Shown here: in pieces, positions 1-7,164 of the stretch | Layout: each line of letters opens with the position of its first letter | How positions within the stretch are numbered: the first letter of the stretch is position 1 | Assembly: GCA_030613125.1 (NCBI GenBank) | Contig: JAUWMO010000082.1 | Location: forward strand, 1-11,319 | Direction of reading: 5' to 3' | Source: Bacteroidota bacterium | Lineage (GTDB): Bacteria; Bacteroidota; Bacteroidia; Bacteroidales; VadinHA17 | DNA: 11,319 nucleotides | The notes under the pieces: model-generated | The model's input: only the letters and a program-made list of their open reading frames with translations | What the model was told of the DNA's origin: nothing | Database searches by the model: none | Position numbers and translations under genes: made by a program

Positions 1-1361
1 AGATGTTCTTCAATATTCGACAGCCATTCAGCCAGTTCACCAAGGTCCATTGCTGAAAGTTCGCTAATATTCTTATTACTTATCCTGAAATGTAATGATT
101 CTTTTTTTAACCTGTAGCCGTTACATTCATTACAAGTAACATTGCGTATAAACTGATTCGTCTTTTTCCTGCCCTGAGTAGAATTATTAATACTCTCCTG
201 TGTTGTGACATAGTTGACAATCCCTTCAAAACTGAGAAAATAATTTGAGGAAACTCCAAGAGAAGTATTCCTGAGCATGAATGACTCTTCAGATCCATTT
301 AAAATTATATGAAGCGCATTTGAAGGAATATTTTTTATCGGTGTATCAAGATCAAAACCATATTTTTGCCCAATTGCTTCAATTTGCCAGAATATCAATC
401 CGTTTTTATATGGACCCAGAGGAGTTATCCCTCCTTTACGGATAGTCAATTCAGGATCAGGAATAATTTTTTTTGTATCAACTTCGGGAATAGTTCCCAG
501 ACCATTACATTTGGGGCAGGCACCTTGTGGTGAATTAAATGAAAATGTGTGAGGGGCTGGCTCATTATATGAAATTCCTGTAGTTGGACACATTAGCTGG
601 CGACTAAAATAATGTGTATTTTCTGTATCTTTCTCCATTATCATTATTATGCCCTGTCCATGCTTCATTGCCAGATTGATGGAGTTTTTTACCCGTTTGT
701 TATCTTTTCTGTCAACAAGAAGTTTATCTATAAGGATTTCAATAAAATGAATTTTATATCTATCAACTTTAAGTCCCTGAGTTATTTCCCTGATTTCTCC
801 GTCAATCCTCACATTCAGAAATCCTCTTTTCCGAATCTGTTCAAATAATTCCTTATAATGCCCTTTTCTTCCCTTTACAATTGGGGCCAGGATGATTATT
901 TTTTTATTTTCATACTGTTTTAGGATCAGTTTCAGGATTTGTTCATCAGTATATTTTACCATTGATTCACCAGAAATATAGGAAAAGGCTATTCCTGCCC
1001 TTGCATAAAGAAGTCTGAGAAAATCATAAATTTCTGTGATAGTCCCAACTGTAGACCTTGGATTTTTGACAGTAGTTTTTTGCTCAATGGAAATAACCGG
1101 ACTAAGGCCTGTTATTCTATCTACATCAGGTCTTTCCATTCCACCCAGGAATTGGCGGGCATACGCCGAAAGTGTTTCCATATACCTTCTCTGGCCTTCG
1201 GCATAAATTGTATCAAAAGCCAGGGATGATTTTCCACTCCCACTCAGGCCGGTGATTACAACAAATTTATTCCGCGGGATGGTCACATCAATGTTTTTCA
1301 GGTTATGAACCCTCGCACCAAATACGCAGATTTTTCCATCATCCTCCTGCAGCAGTCCCAT
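1..1361 (-). CDS. uvrA: UvrA, excinuclease ABC subunit A (N-terminal part, runs off left edge)
   Basis: This is the damage-sensing ATPase of nucleotide excision repair; it loads UvrB onto DNA lesions in the cytoplasm. I translated the minus strand by hand: 453 codons are open with no stop or frameshift, about half of a normal UvrA of roughly 940 residues, and the rest lies beyond base 1. Visible family marks are GARVHNLKNI near residue 15, the Walker A loop GLSGSGKSS (38-46), FDTIYAEGQRRYMETLSAYARQF, and IEQKTTVKNPRSTVGTITE before the UvrB-binding insert. FSFNSPQGACPKCNGLG (C282, C285) and CNEC (C410, C413) follow. In the first zinc module the expected second cysteine is Thr261 (C258-P-T-T). 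ATG 1361 is preferred; an in-frame GTG at 1379 follows directly after a stop and would add six residues. No clear Shine-Dalgarno is seen. The gene lies 83 bases downstream of the transglycosylase gene. Confidence 0.97.
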   Translation of the reverse strand, partial: MGLLQEDDGKICVFGARVHNLKNIDVTIPRNKFVVITGLSGSGKSSLAFDTIYAEGQRRYMETLSAYARQFLGGMERPDVDRITGLSPVISIEQKTTVKNPRSTVGTITEIYDFLRLLYARAGIAFSYISGESMVKYTDEQILKLILKQYENKKIIILAPIVKGRKGHYKELFEQIRKRGFLNVRIDGEIREITQGLKVDRYKIHFIEILIDKLLVDRKDNKRVKNSINLAMKHGQGIIMIMEKDTENTHYFSRQLMCPTTGISYNEPAPHTFSFNSPQGACPKCNGLGTIPEVDTKKIIPDPELTIRKGGITPLGPYKNGLIFWQIEAIGQKYGFDLDTPIKNIPSNALHIILNGSEESFMLRNTSLGVSSNYFLSFEGIVNYVTTQESINNSTQGRKKTNQFIRNVTCNECNGYRLKKESLHFRISNKNISELSAMDLGELAEWLSNIEEH

Positions 1362-1444
1362 ATGATCTATTGCCTTCACTTAACAAGTTCTGGTTTTTTA
1401 TCCTTCTTTTTAACTTTAATTATTGATGAATTTAATCAGACAAT

Positions 1445-2419
1445 CTAATCACCCGGTTCAAATTCTGTAATATATGTTTCTATCCGAAAGTTATTTACCG
1501 GTATATCAATTTCATATATCTTACCTTTATTATTTGACAGGTAAGTTTCTCTTAACCAAGGATTAAAATACTTCAGCATTTTATAATTCAAATCGAAATA
1601 TTCAGCAAATCTTACCATTGAAGTAATAGAAGAATCTACTTCTACTTTCCTGGTGGGGATAGGTGGATACAGATCCTCACCCCTGAAATGAAACCCATAA
1701 TTTGCCGGTTCAATAAGGATCAATTTCAATGCCAACAGGCGGAATAAATATCTTGAAGTTTCCTCATTTAAAAGCAGATCATAATAATTTTCATTTTGTT
1801 GACGTTCAATTTGCTTATCCAGCCCTCTCCGACCGTTATTGTAAGATGCTGCAACCAGGGACCAGTTACCATATTTTAAATATGATTTCATGAAATATCT
1901 GCATGCAGCATGAGTCGATTTTTCAATATGGTAACGTTCATCGACCTCCTCATTTACCTCCAATCCGTATTCTTCTGCAGTACCCTTTAAAAACTGCCAG
2001 AAGCCAACTGCACTTTTTGGTGAAATTGCCTGGGTCAATCCGCTTTCTGCAAGTGCTACATATTTAAAATCATCGGGAATGTTATGTTCACGAAGGATTT
2101 CTTCAATCACTGGAAAATATCTGTTTGCTCTTTTAATAAACAGCAATGTCTGAGATTGCCAATAGGTATTAACCAATAATTCACGATCCAGGTTTTCCCT
2201 GACATCAAAATACTCCATTGGTACTTTTTCGCCGGCAAAATCCAAATCTTTTGGAAGATTCAATGCAAAAATTGAATAGTTCCTGTTAAATAAATCCTGA
2301 AATGTATCATCCAGTCTGTTTTTTGTTGAAAAAAAACTTGTAACTCCTATAATAAATATCCCGGTTATAATAATAGCTATATTCCTGATACGATTTTTTA
2401 AGCTTACTTTTTCAGTCAT
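1445..2419 (-). CDS. MltD-like membrane-anchored lytic transglycosylase (SLT domain)
   Basis: A predicted 324-residue peptidoglycan lytic transglycosylase, which would cleave the MurNAc-GlcNAc bond in the periplasm during wall remodelling. An N-terminal hydrophobic helix (about residues 13-30, no lipobox cysteine) would anchor it in the inner membrane or act as an uncleaved signal. The SLT/lysozyme-like domain spans about 100-240. It has the catalytic Glu125 in ALAESGL, then SPKSAVGFWQFLKGTA, the AASYNNG motif (190-196), and a helix-rich end around TSRYLFRLLALKLI. The C-terminal tail (about 250-324) contains LKYFNPWLRETYL, typical of Bacteroidota MltD-type proteins, but I see no clear LysM repeat. 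A match to the Bacteroidota -7 box lies 31 bases upstream of ATG 2419. It precedes uvrA on the same strand and could share a transcript with it. The family call is firm; the MltD subfamily is inferred from motif order. Confidence 0.9.
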   Translation of the reverse strand: MTEKVSLKNRIRNIAIIITGIFIIGVTSFFSTKNRLDDTFQDLFNRNYSIFALNLPKDLDFAGEKVPMEYFDVRENLDRELLVNTYWQSQTLLFIKRANRYFPVIEEILREHNIPDDFKYVALAESGLTQAISPKSAVGFWQFLKGTAEEYGLEVNEEVDERYHIEKSTHAACRYFMKSYLKYGNWSLVAASYNNGRRGLDKQIERQQNENYYDLLLNEETSRYLFRLLALKLILIEPANYGFHFRGEDLYPPIPTRKVEVDSSITSMVRFAEYFDLNYKMLKYFNPWLRETYLSNNKGKIYEIDIPVNNFRIETYITEFEPGD

Positions 2420-2450
2420 TCGTTCATTTTTTTATTAAAAAAAGTTTTTG

Positions 2451-2458
2451 CAAAAGTA
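2451..2458 (-). promoter_or_regulatory. Bacteroidota -7 promoter box for the transglycosylase gene
   Basis: On the minus strand this reads TACTTTTG, an exact match to the Bacteroidota primary-sigma -7 consensus TAnnTTTG, and it ends 31 bases before the transglycosylase ATG. No TTG-type -33 element is seen at the usual 19-21 base spacing, so the call rests on the -7 box and its position. Confidence 0.45.
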
Positions 2459-2485
2459 ATTTATTTAAATCATATTTTAATCTGA

Positions 2486-2506
2486 TTTGATAATGGAATC
2501 ATCAAA
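2486..2506. repeat. Small imperfect inverted repeat upstream of the transglycosylase promoter
   Basis: TTTGAT (2486-2491) pairs with ATCAAA (2501-2506). After one mismatch the arms continue with AT/AT around a GGA loop. It lies 28 bases upstream of the -7 box, in the gap between the anti-sigma-like gene and the transglycosylase gene. No T-run follows on either strand, so it does not look like an intrinsic terminator. A regulator-binding site is possible but is not shown by the sequence. Confidence 0.3.
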
Positions 2507-2595
2507 CCAAATGACATCAGTTATTCCAAAAAGGATCAGGTAGATTTTTCAAATGATCAATGGGTGAGCCTGATAATCAGAGAAGGACCTGGTTA

Positions 2596-3984
2596 TTAAA
2601 AATAGAGACTAAGACCAGAATAAACACCCATATAATAAGGATGGGTACTAATACCTCCATTCACATTAAAGGAATTCAGGAAGTATTTAAGAGTTGGTTC
2701 AATATTTAAGGACAATTTTGGTGTAACGGAATATTCAAATCCAATTCCAAAAGTTCCAATAAAATTGGTTGTTCTAATTTTATCAGTATGGCCAAGGGGG
2801 ATTTTTTGGCCCTGATGATAAATAAATACTTCATTATCAACAAGGAAGCTTGCACCAACTCCGCTTAAAACATTCATCCCAAATCTCCTGTCTATTATTT
2901 TATATCGTACCAGCAGAGGAACTTCAAGAAACTTAAAGTCCTGAATGATATTTGTTTCAAATGATTCATACTTTTCAAACTCCGGCATGGCAGACAAATG
3001 TTCGTTAAAGAGCGTGCCATCTTGCTTTACATAGTTTGAAAGATAAGATTCATACTCTCCGGATGAAATCTGGCCAATCGATGTTTCAATGGGATAAGGT
3101 ATGTTTTTTCTCAGTATACCGGTTGTTACAATGTTACCTGTTCGTATATCTTCATAAAAAATAATTTCATTGACTGATAATCCACCTCTGGAATACTGGA
3201 TCCCTGCCTGGAAAGAAAGTCTTCTTTTTGCATTGTAGATTGCGTTAATACCGCCTGTATACCCTCGAGATCCGCTTTCCTGACTATGATAATAACTCTT
3301 ATCCTGTAATCCTTCCGGGGTATTAGCATTTCTGAACGAATATAAAGGTGAAATATTTCCACTTATCGCCCATGAAGAATGTTTAATATTCTGATATTTA
3401 GTTAAATCAATGGTTAAAGCTTTGGTATCTTCAATCAAAGAACCTGAAGGTGATGATGTAAGGGGTTGCAATGGTATGAGATAATTCTGAAATGACAGGG
3501 AAAAAACCGGATCTGAATTAGCAGTTAATATTGAAGTTAATGGTGTAGCAATAGGTAAAAGAAAATCCCTGGATTCTGAACCCTGTGAAGAAATCCTTGT
3601 TAAGTTTTTGTTTTCAATGATTTCTTTTACCCTTTCGGTTTCATCAAAATCCCCTAAACGACCTTCATCATTCTCATAATCAGATATTACTGCAATTTCC
3701 CCGGATTCCGAGCCAGAGACCATGGATTTGCCCGGTTTAAGTTCCTGCCCATTTTGTTCGACAATAGAAGATGATTCGGGATTATTTATAAATATCAACC
3801 ATCCGGCTCCGGCAATAATCAGGATCATTGCTGCGGCAGCTACTATACGTGTTAACCTGATTTGGAAAGCCGCAGGTATTTTCCCACTAACAGAGCTCCA
3901 TACCTCTGAAGGTGGTATCACCTGCAGGTCTTTTAATCCATTTCTGAATACCTGGTCAATATGTTCATCATTTTTATTTTGCAT
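2596..3984 (-). CDS. Membrane-anchored anti-sigma-like protein with C-terminal beta-barrel-like domain
   Basis: A 462-residue protein encoded directly after, and overlapping, the ECF sigma gene. The first ~45 residues are short, charged and cytoplasmic-looking. One strong transmembrane helix follows at about 46-67 (AAAAMILIIAGAGWLIFI), then a low-complexity Ser/Asn/Glu-rich linker to about residue 205. A beta-rich C-terminal part (about 206-463) contains FKFLEVPLLVRYKI, a typical strand motif of PorT/outer-membrane-barrel-like families, and ends in ...YSGLSLYF. The domain order suggests a Bacteroidota anti-sigma factor: the N-terminus would hold the neighbouring sigma factor and the rest would sense something in the periplasm. 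The anti-sigma role is inferred from gene order and topology, since no zinc-binding anti-sigma motif is visible. ATG 3984 is chosen because GAGGAG lies 8 bases upstream; a GTG at 3987 directly before it is the alternative. Confidence 0.8.
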   Translation of the reverse strand: MQNKNDEHIDQVFRNGLKDLQVIPPSEVWSSVSGKIPAAFQIRLTRIVAAAAMILIIAGAGWLIFINNPESSSIVEQNGQELKPGKSMVSGSESGEIAVISDYENDEGRLGDFDETERVKEIIENKNLTRISSQGSESRDFLLPIATPLTSILTANSDPVFSLSFQNYLIPLQPLTSSPSGSLIEDTKALTIDLTKYQNIKHSSWAISGNISPLYSFRNANTPEGLQDKSYYHSQESGSRGYTGGINAIYNAKRRLSFQAGIQYSRGGLSVNEIIFYEDIRTGNIVTTGILRKNIPYPIETSIGQISSGEYESYLSNYVKQDGTLFNEHLSAMPEFEKYESFETNIIQDFKFLEVPLLVRYKIIDRRFGMNVLSGVGASFLVDNEVFIYHQGQKIPLGHTDKIRTTNFIGTFGIGFEYSVTPKLSLNIEPTLKYFLNSFNVNGGISTHPYYMGVYSGLSLYF

Positions 3985-4537
3985 CACCTGTTCTCCTCAT
4001 CTCATTTCTACTTCTAATCAGAATCTTCTCCTGCAATATATTTCTGGCTCTTGACAAATTGGATTTTGATGTGCCCTCTGAAATATGAAGCATTTTACTT
4101 ATCTCTTTGTGAGAATAACCTTCAATTGCATACAGGTTGAATACAATCCTGTATTGAGGCGACAAATCCTGGATCATGCGGAGCAGTTCAGATGCAGAAA
4201 GAGCATCTAAAATCTTATCAGGTAATCCTCCTGCCGGAATTTCGATCTTATCATCAATAGTTAATATCGTTATTTTATTCCGGTGTTTCTCAAGTGCAGT
4301 ATTGATAAAGATCTTCCGCATCCATCCTTCAAATGAACCTTTTCCGCTGAATTGTTTTAATTTCCGGTAGACTTTAATAAAGCCGTCCTGAAGATTATCT
4401 TTTGCATCTTCAATATCATTCGAATACTGAAGACACACCCCATACATTTTCGGTGAAAATCTGTCATACAGTTGCCTCTGTGCCAACTGATTACCCGAAA
4501 TGCATTTACTTATCAGATCTTGAAAATCCTGTTCCAA
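3974..4537 (-). CDS. ECF-type RNA polymerase sigma factor (sigma-70 regions 2 and 4)
   Basis: A 187-residue extracytoplasmic-function sigma factor that would direct RNA polymerase to a specific promoter set. Region 2 covers about residues 21-88 (LYDRFSPKMYGVCLQYSND..., then DNLQDGFIKVYRKL and GSFEGWMRKIFINTALEKHR). Region 4 covers about 118-172, with LSPQYRIVFNLYAIEGYSHKEI and the helix-turn-helix ISEGTSKSNLSRARN. The length is normal for the family. The start is a TTG at 4537: there is no in-frame ATG between the upstream stop and residue 31, and the translated N-terminus is complete for the family. Its last codons overlap the start of the anti-sigma-like gene by 11-14 bases, a common sign of translational coupling between a sigma factor and its regulator. 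It is divergent from the serpin genes; its target promoters are unknown. Confidence 0.93.
   Translation of the reverse strand: MEQDFQDLISKCISGNQLAQRQLYDRFSPKMYGVCLQYSNDIEDAKDNLQDGFIKVYRKLKQFSGKGSFEGWMRKIFINTALEKHRNKITILTIDDKIEIPAGGLPDKILDALSASELLRMIQDLSPQYRIVFNLYAIEGYSHKEISKMLHISEGTSKSNLSRARNILQEKILIRSRNEMRRTGDAK
3993..3998 (-). promoter_or_regulatory. Ribosome binding site inside the sigma gene for the anti-sigma-like gene
   Basis: On the minus strand the site reads GAGGAG, 8 bases before ATG 3984. It lies within the last codons of the sigma-factor gene, so both genes must be read from one message. It favours ATG 3984 over GTG 3987 as the start. Confidence 0.5.
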
Positions 4538-4568
4538 TTTTTTACCCGGAAAAATTTACACAAATATG

Positions 4569-4599
4569 CAAAATTTAACCAAAAAAATGACAGGACAAA
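4569..4599 (-). promoter_or_regulatory. Candidate Bacteroidota promoter for the ECF sigma gene
   Basis: On the minus strand, TTTG (4599-4596) is followed by 19 bases and then AAATTTTG (4576-4569). This matches the -33 TTG and -7 TAnnTTTG pattern except for the first base of the -7 box. The box ends 31 bases before the TTG start codon. The spacing is right, but the DNA is very AT-rich, so a chance match is possible. Confidence 0.35.
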
Positions 4600-4961
4600 G
4601 TCCATTAAAGAAAACTTTCAAAGAACCACATATTTCATTGATGATTATTAAATAAAAAAGGTTGCGTTCCCCGAAAAATAAATTTGACCCCGTCATTAAA
4701 AGTTACGGTTAAATACACATTCTGTAATCAAATATTATACCATGTATCCGTTTTAACTACTGTTTTTTAAAAAAATTTCAAACTGGTAGCTTATAACATT
4801 TTTATCCCTGATTGATAAATATCATGTTTTGGGTATTTATTCAAAATAAAATATATATAAAATACAAATCTAAGGTATGTACATTTCGTAAAATAAACAC
4901 TATCAAATTATTAAAACAGTGCAGCTAATCCACGAATCAATAAAAATAAACCCGATTTTAT

Positions 4962-4990
4962 ACAAAGCCGTGTTTGTGGCATAAATTTTG
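4962..4990 (+). promoter_or_regulatory. Inverted repeat and near -7 box upstream of serpin 1
   Basis: ACAAA (4962-4966) and TTTGT (4973-4977) form a perfect 5-base inverted repeat around a 6-base loop. Six bases later is AAATTTTG (4983-4990), within TAAATTTTG, one base longer than the TAnnTTTG consensus. No -33 TTG is properly spaced. From the box to ATG 5087 is 96 bases, so a moderately long 5' leader would result. This is a weak candidate for the serpin promoter and operator. Confidence 0.2.
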
Positions 4991-5086
4991 AGAAAACACA
5001 ATTATATACATGTTTGGTCTGGTTTGAAATGGGCCAAACTGATATTATTAAAGTTATTCCCGATATATTCATTAACTCAAATGACG

Positions 5087-6325
5087 ATGAAAAAATTATT
5101 CACTCTCTTTTTAATCCCGGTTTTTTTTCTTGGTAATTGTCAAAAAGAACCGGTAAATACGAGTCCGAAACCTATTAATCTGGATCAGAAATCATTGTCG
5201 CTGCTTCAAGCTGATAATGCATTTGGCTTTGATGTTTTCAGAGAGATCTCCAATAGTGAAGATGATAGCAAAAATATTATGATCTCACCTTTAAGTATTT
5301 CCCTGGCACTGGCCATGACTTATAATGGCGCCGACGGGGAAACAAAGGAAGCCATGGAAAATGTATTGCACCTTCATGGGCTTAGCACCGAGGATATAAA
5401 TAAGTCTTATCAAAGCCTGATAAATGCCTTATTGAGTGTGGACCCAAAGGTGATAATGGAAATAGCCAACTCAATTTGGTACCGCGATGATTTTTCTGTG
5501 GAAGAGGATTTTCTGAATATTAATAAAACCTATTATGATGCTGAGGTAACCGGACTGGATTTTTCTGATCCTGCTTCTGTTGATATCATCAACCAGTGGG
5601 TTTCAGATAAAACGCATGCTAAAATTGATAAAATCATTGATCAGATAAATCCACTGGATGTTATGTTCCTTATAAATGCCATTTATTTTAAAGGAACATG
5701 GAAATATGAGTTTGATAAAAATGATACACATGAGGCGCCTTTTTACGATGAAAATGGCAACTTCCTCAAGGATGTGCAAATGATGATGATTGAAGCGGAT
5801 TTAAATTACACCTCAAATGATCTTTTTCATGCTATTGAACTGCCTTATGGCCAGGGAAATTACAGCATGATCGTAATGCTGCCACAATCCGGAGTTTCAA
5901 TCGACAGCCTTGTAAACAATATGAACAATGACACCTGGAAAACATGGATGGAAGGTTTTTACAACAGGCTGGATTTTGATGTATTCTTACCGAAATTTAA
6001 ATTCGAATTTGAGAAAGAATTAAAAGAGGTTCTTTCACAATTGGGGATGGGGATTGCTTTTGACCCAAATGGCGATGCTGATTTTTCAAAGATCAACTCT
6101 TCTATTTATCTGTATATCTCCTCCGTAAAACATAAAACATTTATTGAAGTTAACGAAGAAGGAACAGAAGCTGCTGCAGTGACCTCGGTAACCGTGGGAA
6201 CAACCACCATTGGACCTGCAAACGAATTCAGGGCTGATCATCCATTTGTTTTTGTAATAAAAGAAAAATATACTGACGCAATTATGTTTATGGGTAAGGT
6301 TGCTAAGCCGGAAACAGGGTCGTGA
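5087..6325 (+). CDS. Serpin-family protease inhibitor lipoprotein, paralogue 1
   Basis: A 412-residue serpin, a suicide-type inhibitor that traps a target protease after the protease cuts its reactive-centre loop. The signal peptide ends in a lipobox (FFLGNC, Cys18), so it is probably a membrane-anchored lipoprotein; Cys18 is its only cysteine. Serpin marks are ISPLSISLALAMTYNGADG, NAIYFKGTWKYEF, ELPYGQGNYSMIVMLP, shutter His349 (VKHK), hinge EEGTEAAAVTSVT (357-369) and signature FRADHPFVFVI (381-391), which fits the PROSITE serpin pattern. The alanine-rich hinge is that of inhibitory serpins. The variable loop (371-379) is GTTTIGPAN; counting from P17 puts P1 at Thr373. ATG 5087 is chosen because the signal peptide aligns with its paralogues. 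An ATG at 5081 is possible; TTG 4988 is not. The body is nearly identical to serpin 2, but the C-terminus is closer to serpin 3. The natural target is unknown. Confidence 0.95.
   Translation: MKKLFTLFLIPVFFLGNCQKEPVNTSPKPINLDQKSLSLLQADNAFGFDVFREISNSEDDSKNIMISPLSISLALAMTYNGADGETKEAMENVLHLHGLSTEDINKSYQSLINALLSVDPKVIMEIANSIWYRDDFSVEEDFLNINKTYYDAEVTGLDFSDPASVDIINQWVSDKTHAKIDKIIDQINPLDVMFLINAIYFKGTWKYEFDKNDTHEAPFYDENGNFLKDVQMMMIEADLNYTSNDLFHAIELPYGQGNYSMIVMLPQSGVSIDSLVNNMNNDTWKTWMEGFYNRLDFDVFLPKFKFEFEKELKEVLSQLGMGIAFDPNGDADFSKINSSIYLYISSVKHKTFIEVNEEGTEAAAVTSVTVGTTTIGPANEFRADHPFVFVIKEKYTDAIMFMGKVAKPETGS
5564..5618 (+). repeat. 55-base stretch identical in serpins 1 and 2 (other copy 8667-8721)
   Basis: Bases 5564-5618 and 8667-8721 are identical over all 55 positions, including third codon positions, checked base by base. 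Serpin 3 shares the end of this stretch but differs at several third positions. Another near-perfect stretch, one mismatch over more than 80 bases, begins at CATGCTATTG (5828 in serpin 1). Such silent-site identity points to recent duplication or gene conversion between serpins 1 and 2. Confidence 0.85.
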
Positions 6326-6356
6326 TGCTGCCGCTATTTATTTTGAAAAATTAAAA

Positions 6357-6388
6357 TTGCTGTTATTAACAAGTTATATCAAATTTTG
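6357..6388 (+). promoter_or_regulatory. Candidate promoter for the genes inserted after serpin 1
   Basis: TTG (6357-6359), 21 bases, then AAATTTTG (6381-6388), ending 34 bases before ATG 6423. This is the -33/-7 geometry of Bacteroidota promoters with one mismatch in the -7 box. If real, it would start a transcript through the beta-barrel gene, the PD40 lipoprotein and serpins 2 and 3. Confidence 0.28.
6367..6376 (+). repeat. TAAC-AA-GTTA palindrome after serpin 1 (junction-like motif 1)
   Basis: A short palindrome TAACAAGTTA lies 42 bases after the serpin 1 stop. Similar small motifs containing CAA and GTT follow the beta-barrel gene (7127-7142) and serpin 3 (10712-10724), so the same kind of sequence stands before 6423, 7165 and 10799. 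It may mark gene-insertion junctions, but it is short and could be chance. Confidence 0.25.
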
Positions 6389-6422
6389 GCAATGACTGGG
6401 GACGAGATAAAATCACAGTGAA

Positions 6423-7103
6423 ATGAAAAAATTTCTTTTTCTGACACTATTACTTCTTTACTGCGTTTACTCAAAGAGTCAAACAATTTTAACAGACGAT
6501 TACAAAAAAAATGAAATCGGTGTAAATCTTTTTAGTTTATTACCAACTCCAGTATATGATTTATTCAAGTTTGATTATTCATACTCACTTACATATTTGG
6601 GAGGTATTTATTATAAAAGGCATGTAAACAATATTATTCTCCGGGTACTTATTACATATCGAGAGATTCATGAAGGCCCAACTAATATAGGTGATTGGAT
6701 GAGCGAAAGAAAATATAATGAGGGCATATTGAAATTTGGCATCAATAGACAAATTAATATTCTTAATAGTAAAACAATAATTCCATATTTCGGTGCGGAC
6801 TTACTTTTGAAACTCTCAAATTTTGAAGGGTTTGAGGGTGGAGGTTTCACTGGAACTTATGCATCATACAAAAACCAGTCTAAAGGGATTGGAATATCAC
6901 CAATAATAGGTTTTCGAATTAATTTTACCAAAAGGATCGCAATGAATATTGAAACTTCAGTTGACCTAATGTTTTTAGATAGTGAAATAAATACAACTGT
7001 CCATCAACATGGAGATCAATTAAGTAATCTTTACTCAAATGAAACTGAGTTCCGCAATTACTGGAATCCAATTTCAATGTGTACCATTAGTTACAAATTC
7101 TAA
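6423..7103 (+). CDS. Secreted outer-membrane beta-barrel-like protein, function unknown
   Basis: A 226-residue protein with a cleavable Sec signal peptide (MKKFLFLTLLLLYCVYSKSQ, likely cut after SKSQ). The mature part is rich in alternating hydrophobic/polar strands with aromatic ends (LTYLGGIYYKRHV, IIPYFGADLLLKL, GIGISPIIGFRINF, MNIETSVDLMFL). It ends in MCTISYKF, a C-terminal Phe strand typical of proteins assembled by the BAM complex. This fits a small 8-stranded outer-membrane barrel of the broad OmpA/PorT-like type; I do not recognise a particular family, and no substrate can be named. It interrupts the serpin cluster together with the next gene. Its DNA is visibly AT-richer than the serpins, consistent with a separate origin. 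It is 97 bases after serpin 1, with a candidate promoter in the gap. Confidence 0.75.
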   Translation: MKKFLFLTLLLLYCVYSKSQTILTDDYKKNEIGVNLFSLLPTPVYDLFKFDYSYSLTYLGGIYYKRHVNNIILRVLITYREIHEGPTNIGDWMSERKYNEGILKFGINRQINILNSKTIIPYFGADLLLKLSNFEGFEGGGFTGTYASYKNQSKGIGISPIIGFRINFTKRIAMNIETSVDLMFLDSEINTTVHQHGDQLSNLYSNETEFRNYWNPISMCTISYKF

Positions 7104-7119
7104 TCAGGAACTACTAAAA

Positions 7120-7146
7120 CTGTATATAACAAATAGTTAGGCGCAG
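7120..7146 (+). repeat. Imperfect palindrome with GTTAGGC core between two inserted genes (junction-like motif 2)
   Basis: Arms CTG (7120-7122) and TAAC (7127-7130) pair with GTTA (7136-7139) and CAG (7144-7146) around an AAATA loop, with an internal TATA/GGCG bulge. GTTAGGC (7136-7142) exactly fits the integron attC core GTTRRRY. No inverse RYYYAAC partner is seen at the normal distance upstream, so a true attC site is not supported. Confidence 0.3.
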
Positions 7147-7164
7147 GTTGAAAATTACAAGATT

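Larger units (their letters stand above)
4538..5086. other. Divergent AT-rich intergenic region between sigma factor and serpin 1
   Basis: These 549 bases contain no convincing gene on either strand. They hold a candidate minus-strand promoter for the sigma gene (4569-4599), an isolated TAAATTTG box on the plus strand at 4679-4686 with no matching -33 element, and many A/T tracts around 4760-4900. Just upstream of serpin 1 are the inverted repeat at 4962-4977 and an AAATTTTG at 4983-4990. A 99-base in-frame extension of serpin 1 to TTG 4988 is not believed, because the lipoprotein signal peptide begins at ATG 5087. Confidence 0.7.

Noticed and set aside
107..298. Small minus-strand reading frame inside the uvrA region
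   Set aside because: It is out of frame with the continuous UvrA reading frame, which is open from 1361 to base 1 with clear family motifs.
612..848. Plus-strand reading frame of 78 codons opposite uvrA
   Set aside because: It is antisense to intact UvrA coding sequence and has no start context or recognisable domain.
3722..4054. Plus-strand reading frame opposite the sigma/anti-sigma overlap
   Set aside because: It lies antisense to two well-supported genes, and its translation has no family features.
4988..5086. N-terminal extension of serpin 1 from a TTG at 4988
   Set aside because: It would place 33 residues before a lipoprotein signal peptide that aligns exactly with the starts of serpins 2 and 3. 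The lipobox Cys falls at residue 18 in all three only from ATG 5087.
4538..5086. Possible small RNA or riboswitch in the divergent region
   Set aside because: I see no conserved structured leader, strong hairpin with T-run, or tRNA-like fold; the only stems are short and AT-rich.
7136..7142. GTTAGGC as a true integron attC site
   Set aside because: The core matches GTTRRRY, but no RYYYAAC partner at the usual distance and no integrase is visible in the window. It is kept only as a junction-like motif.
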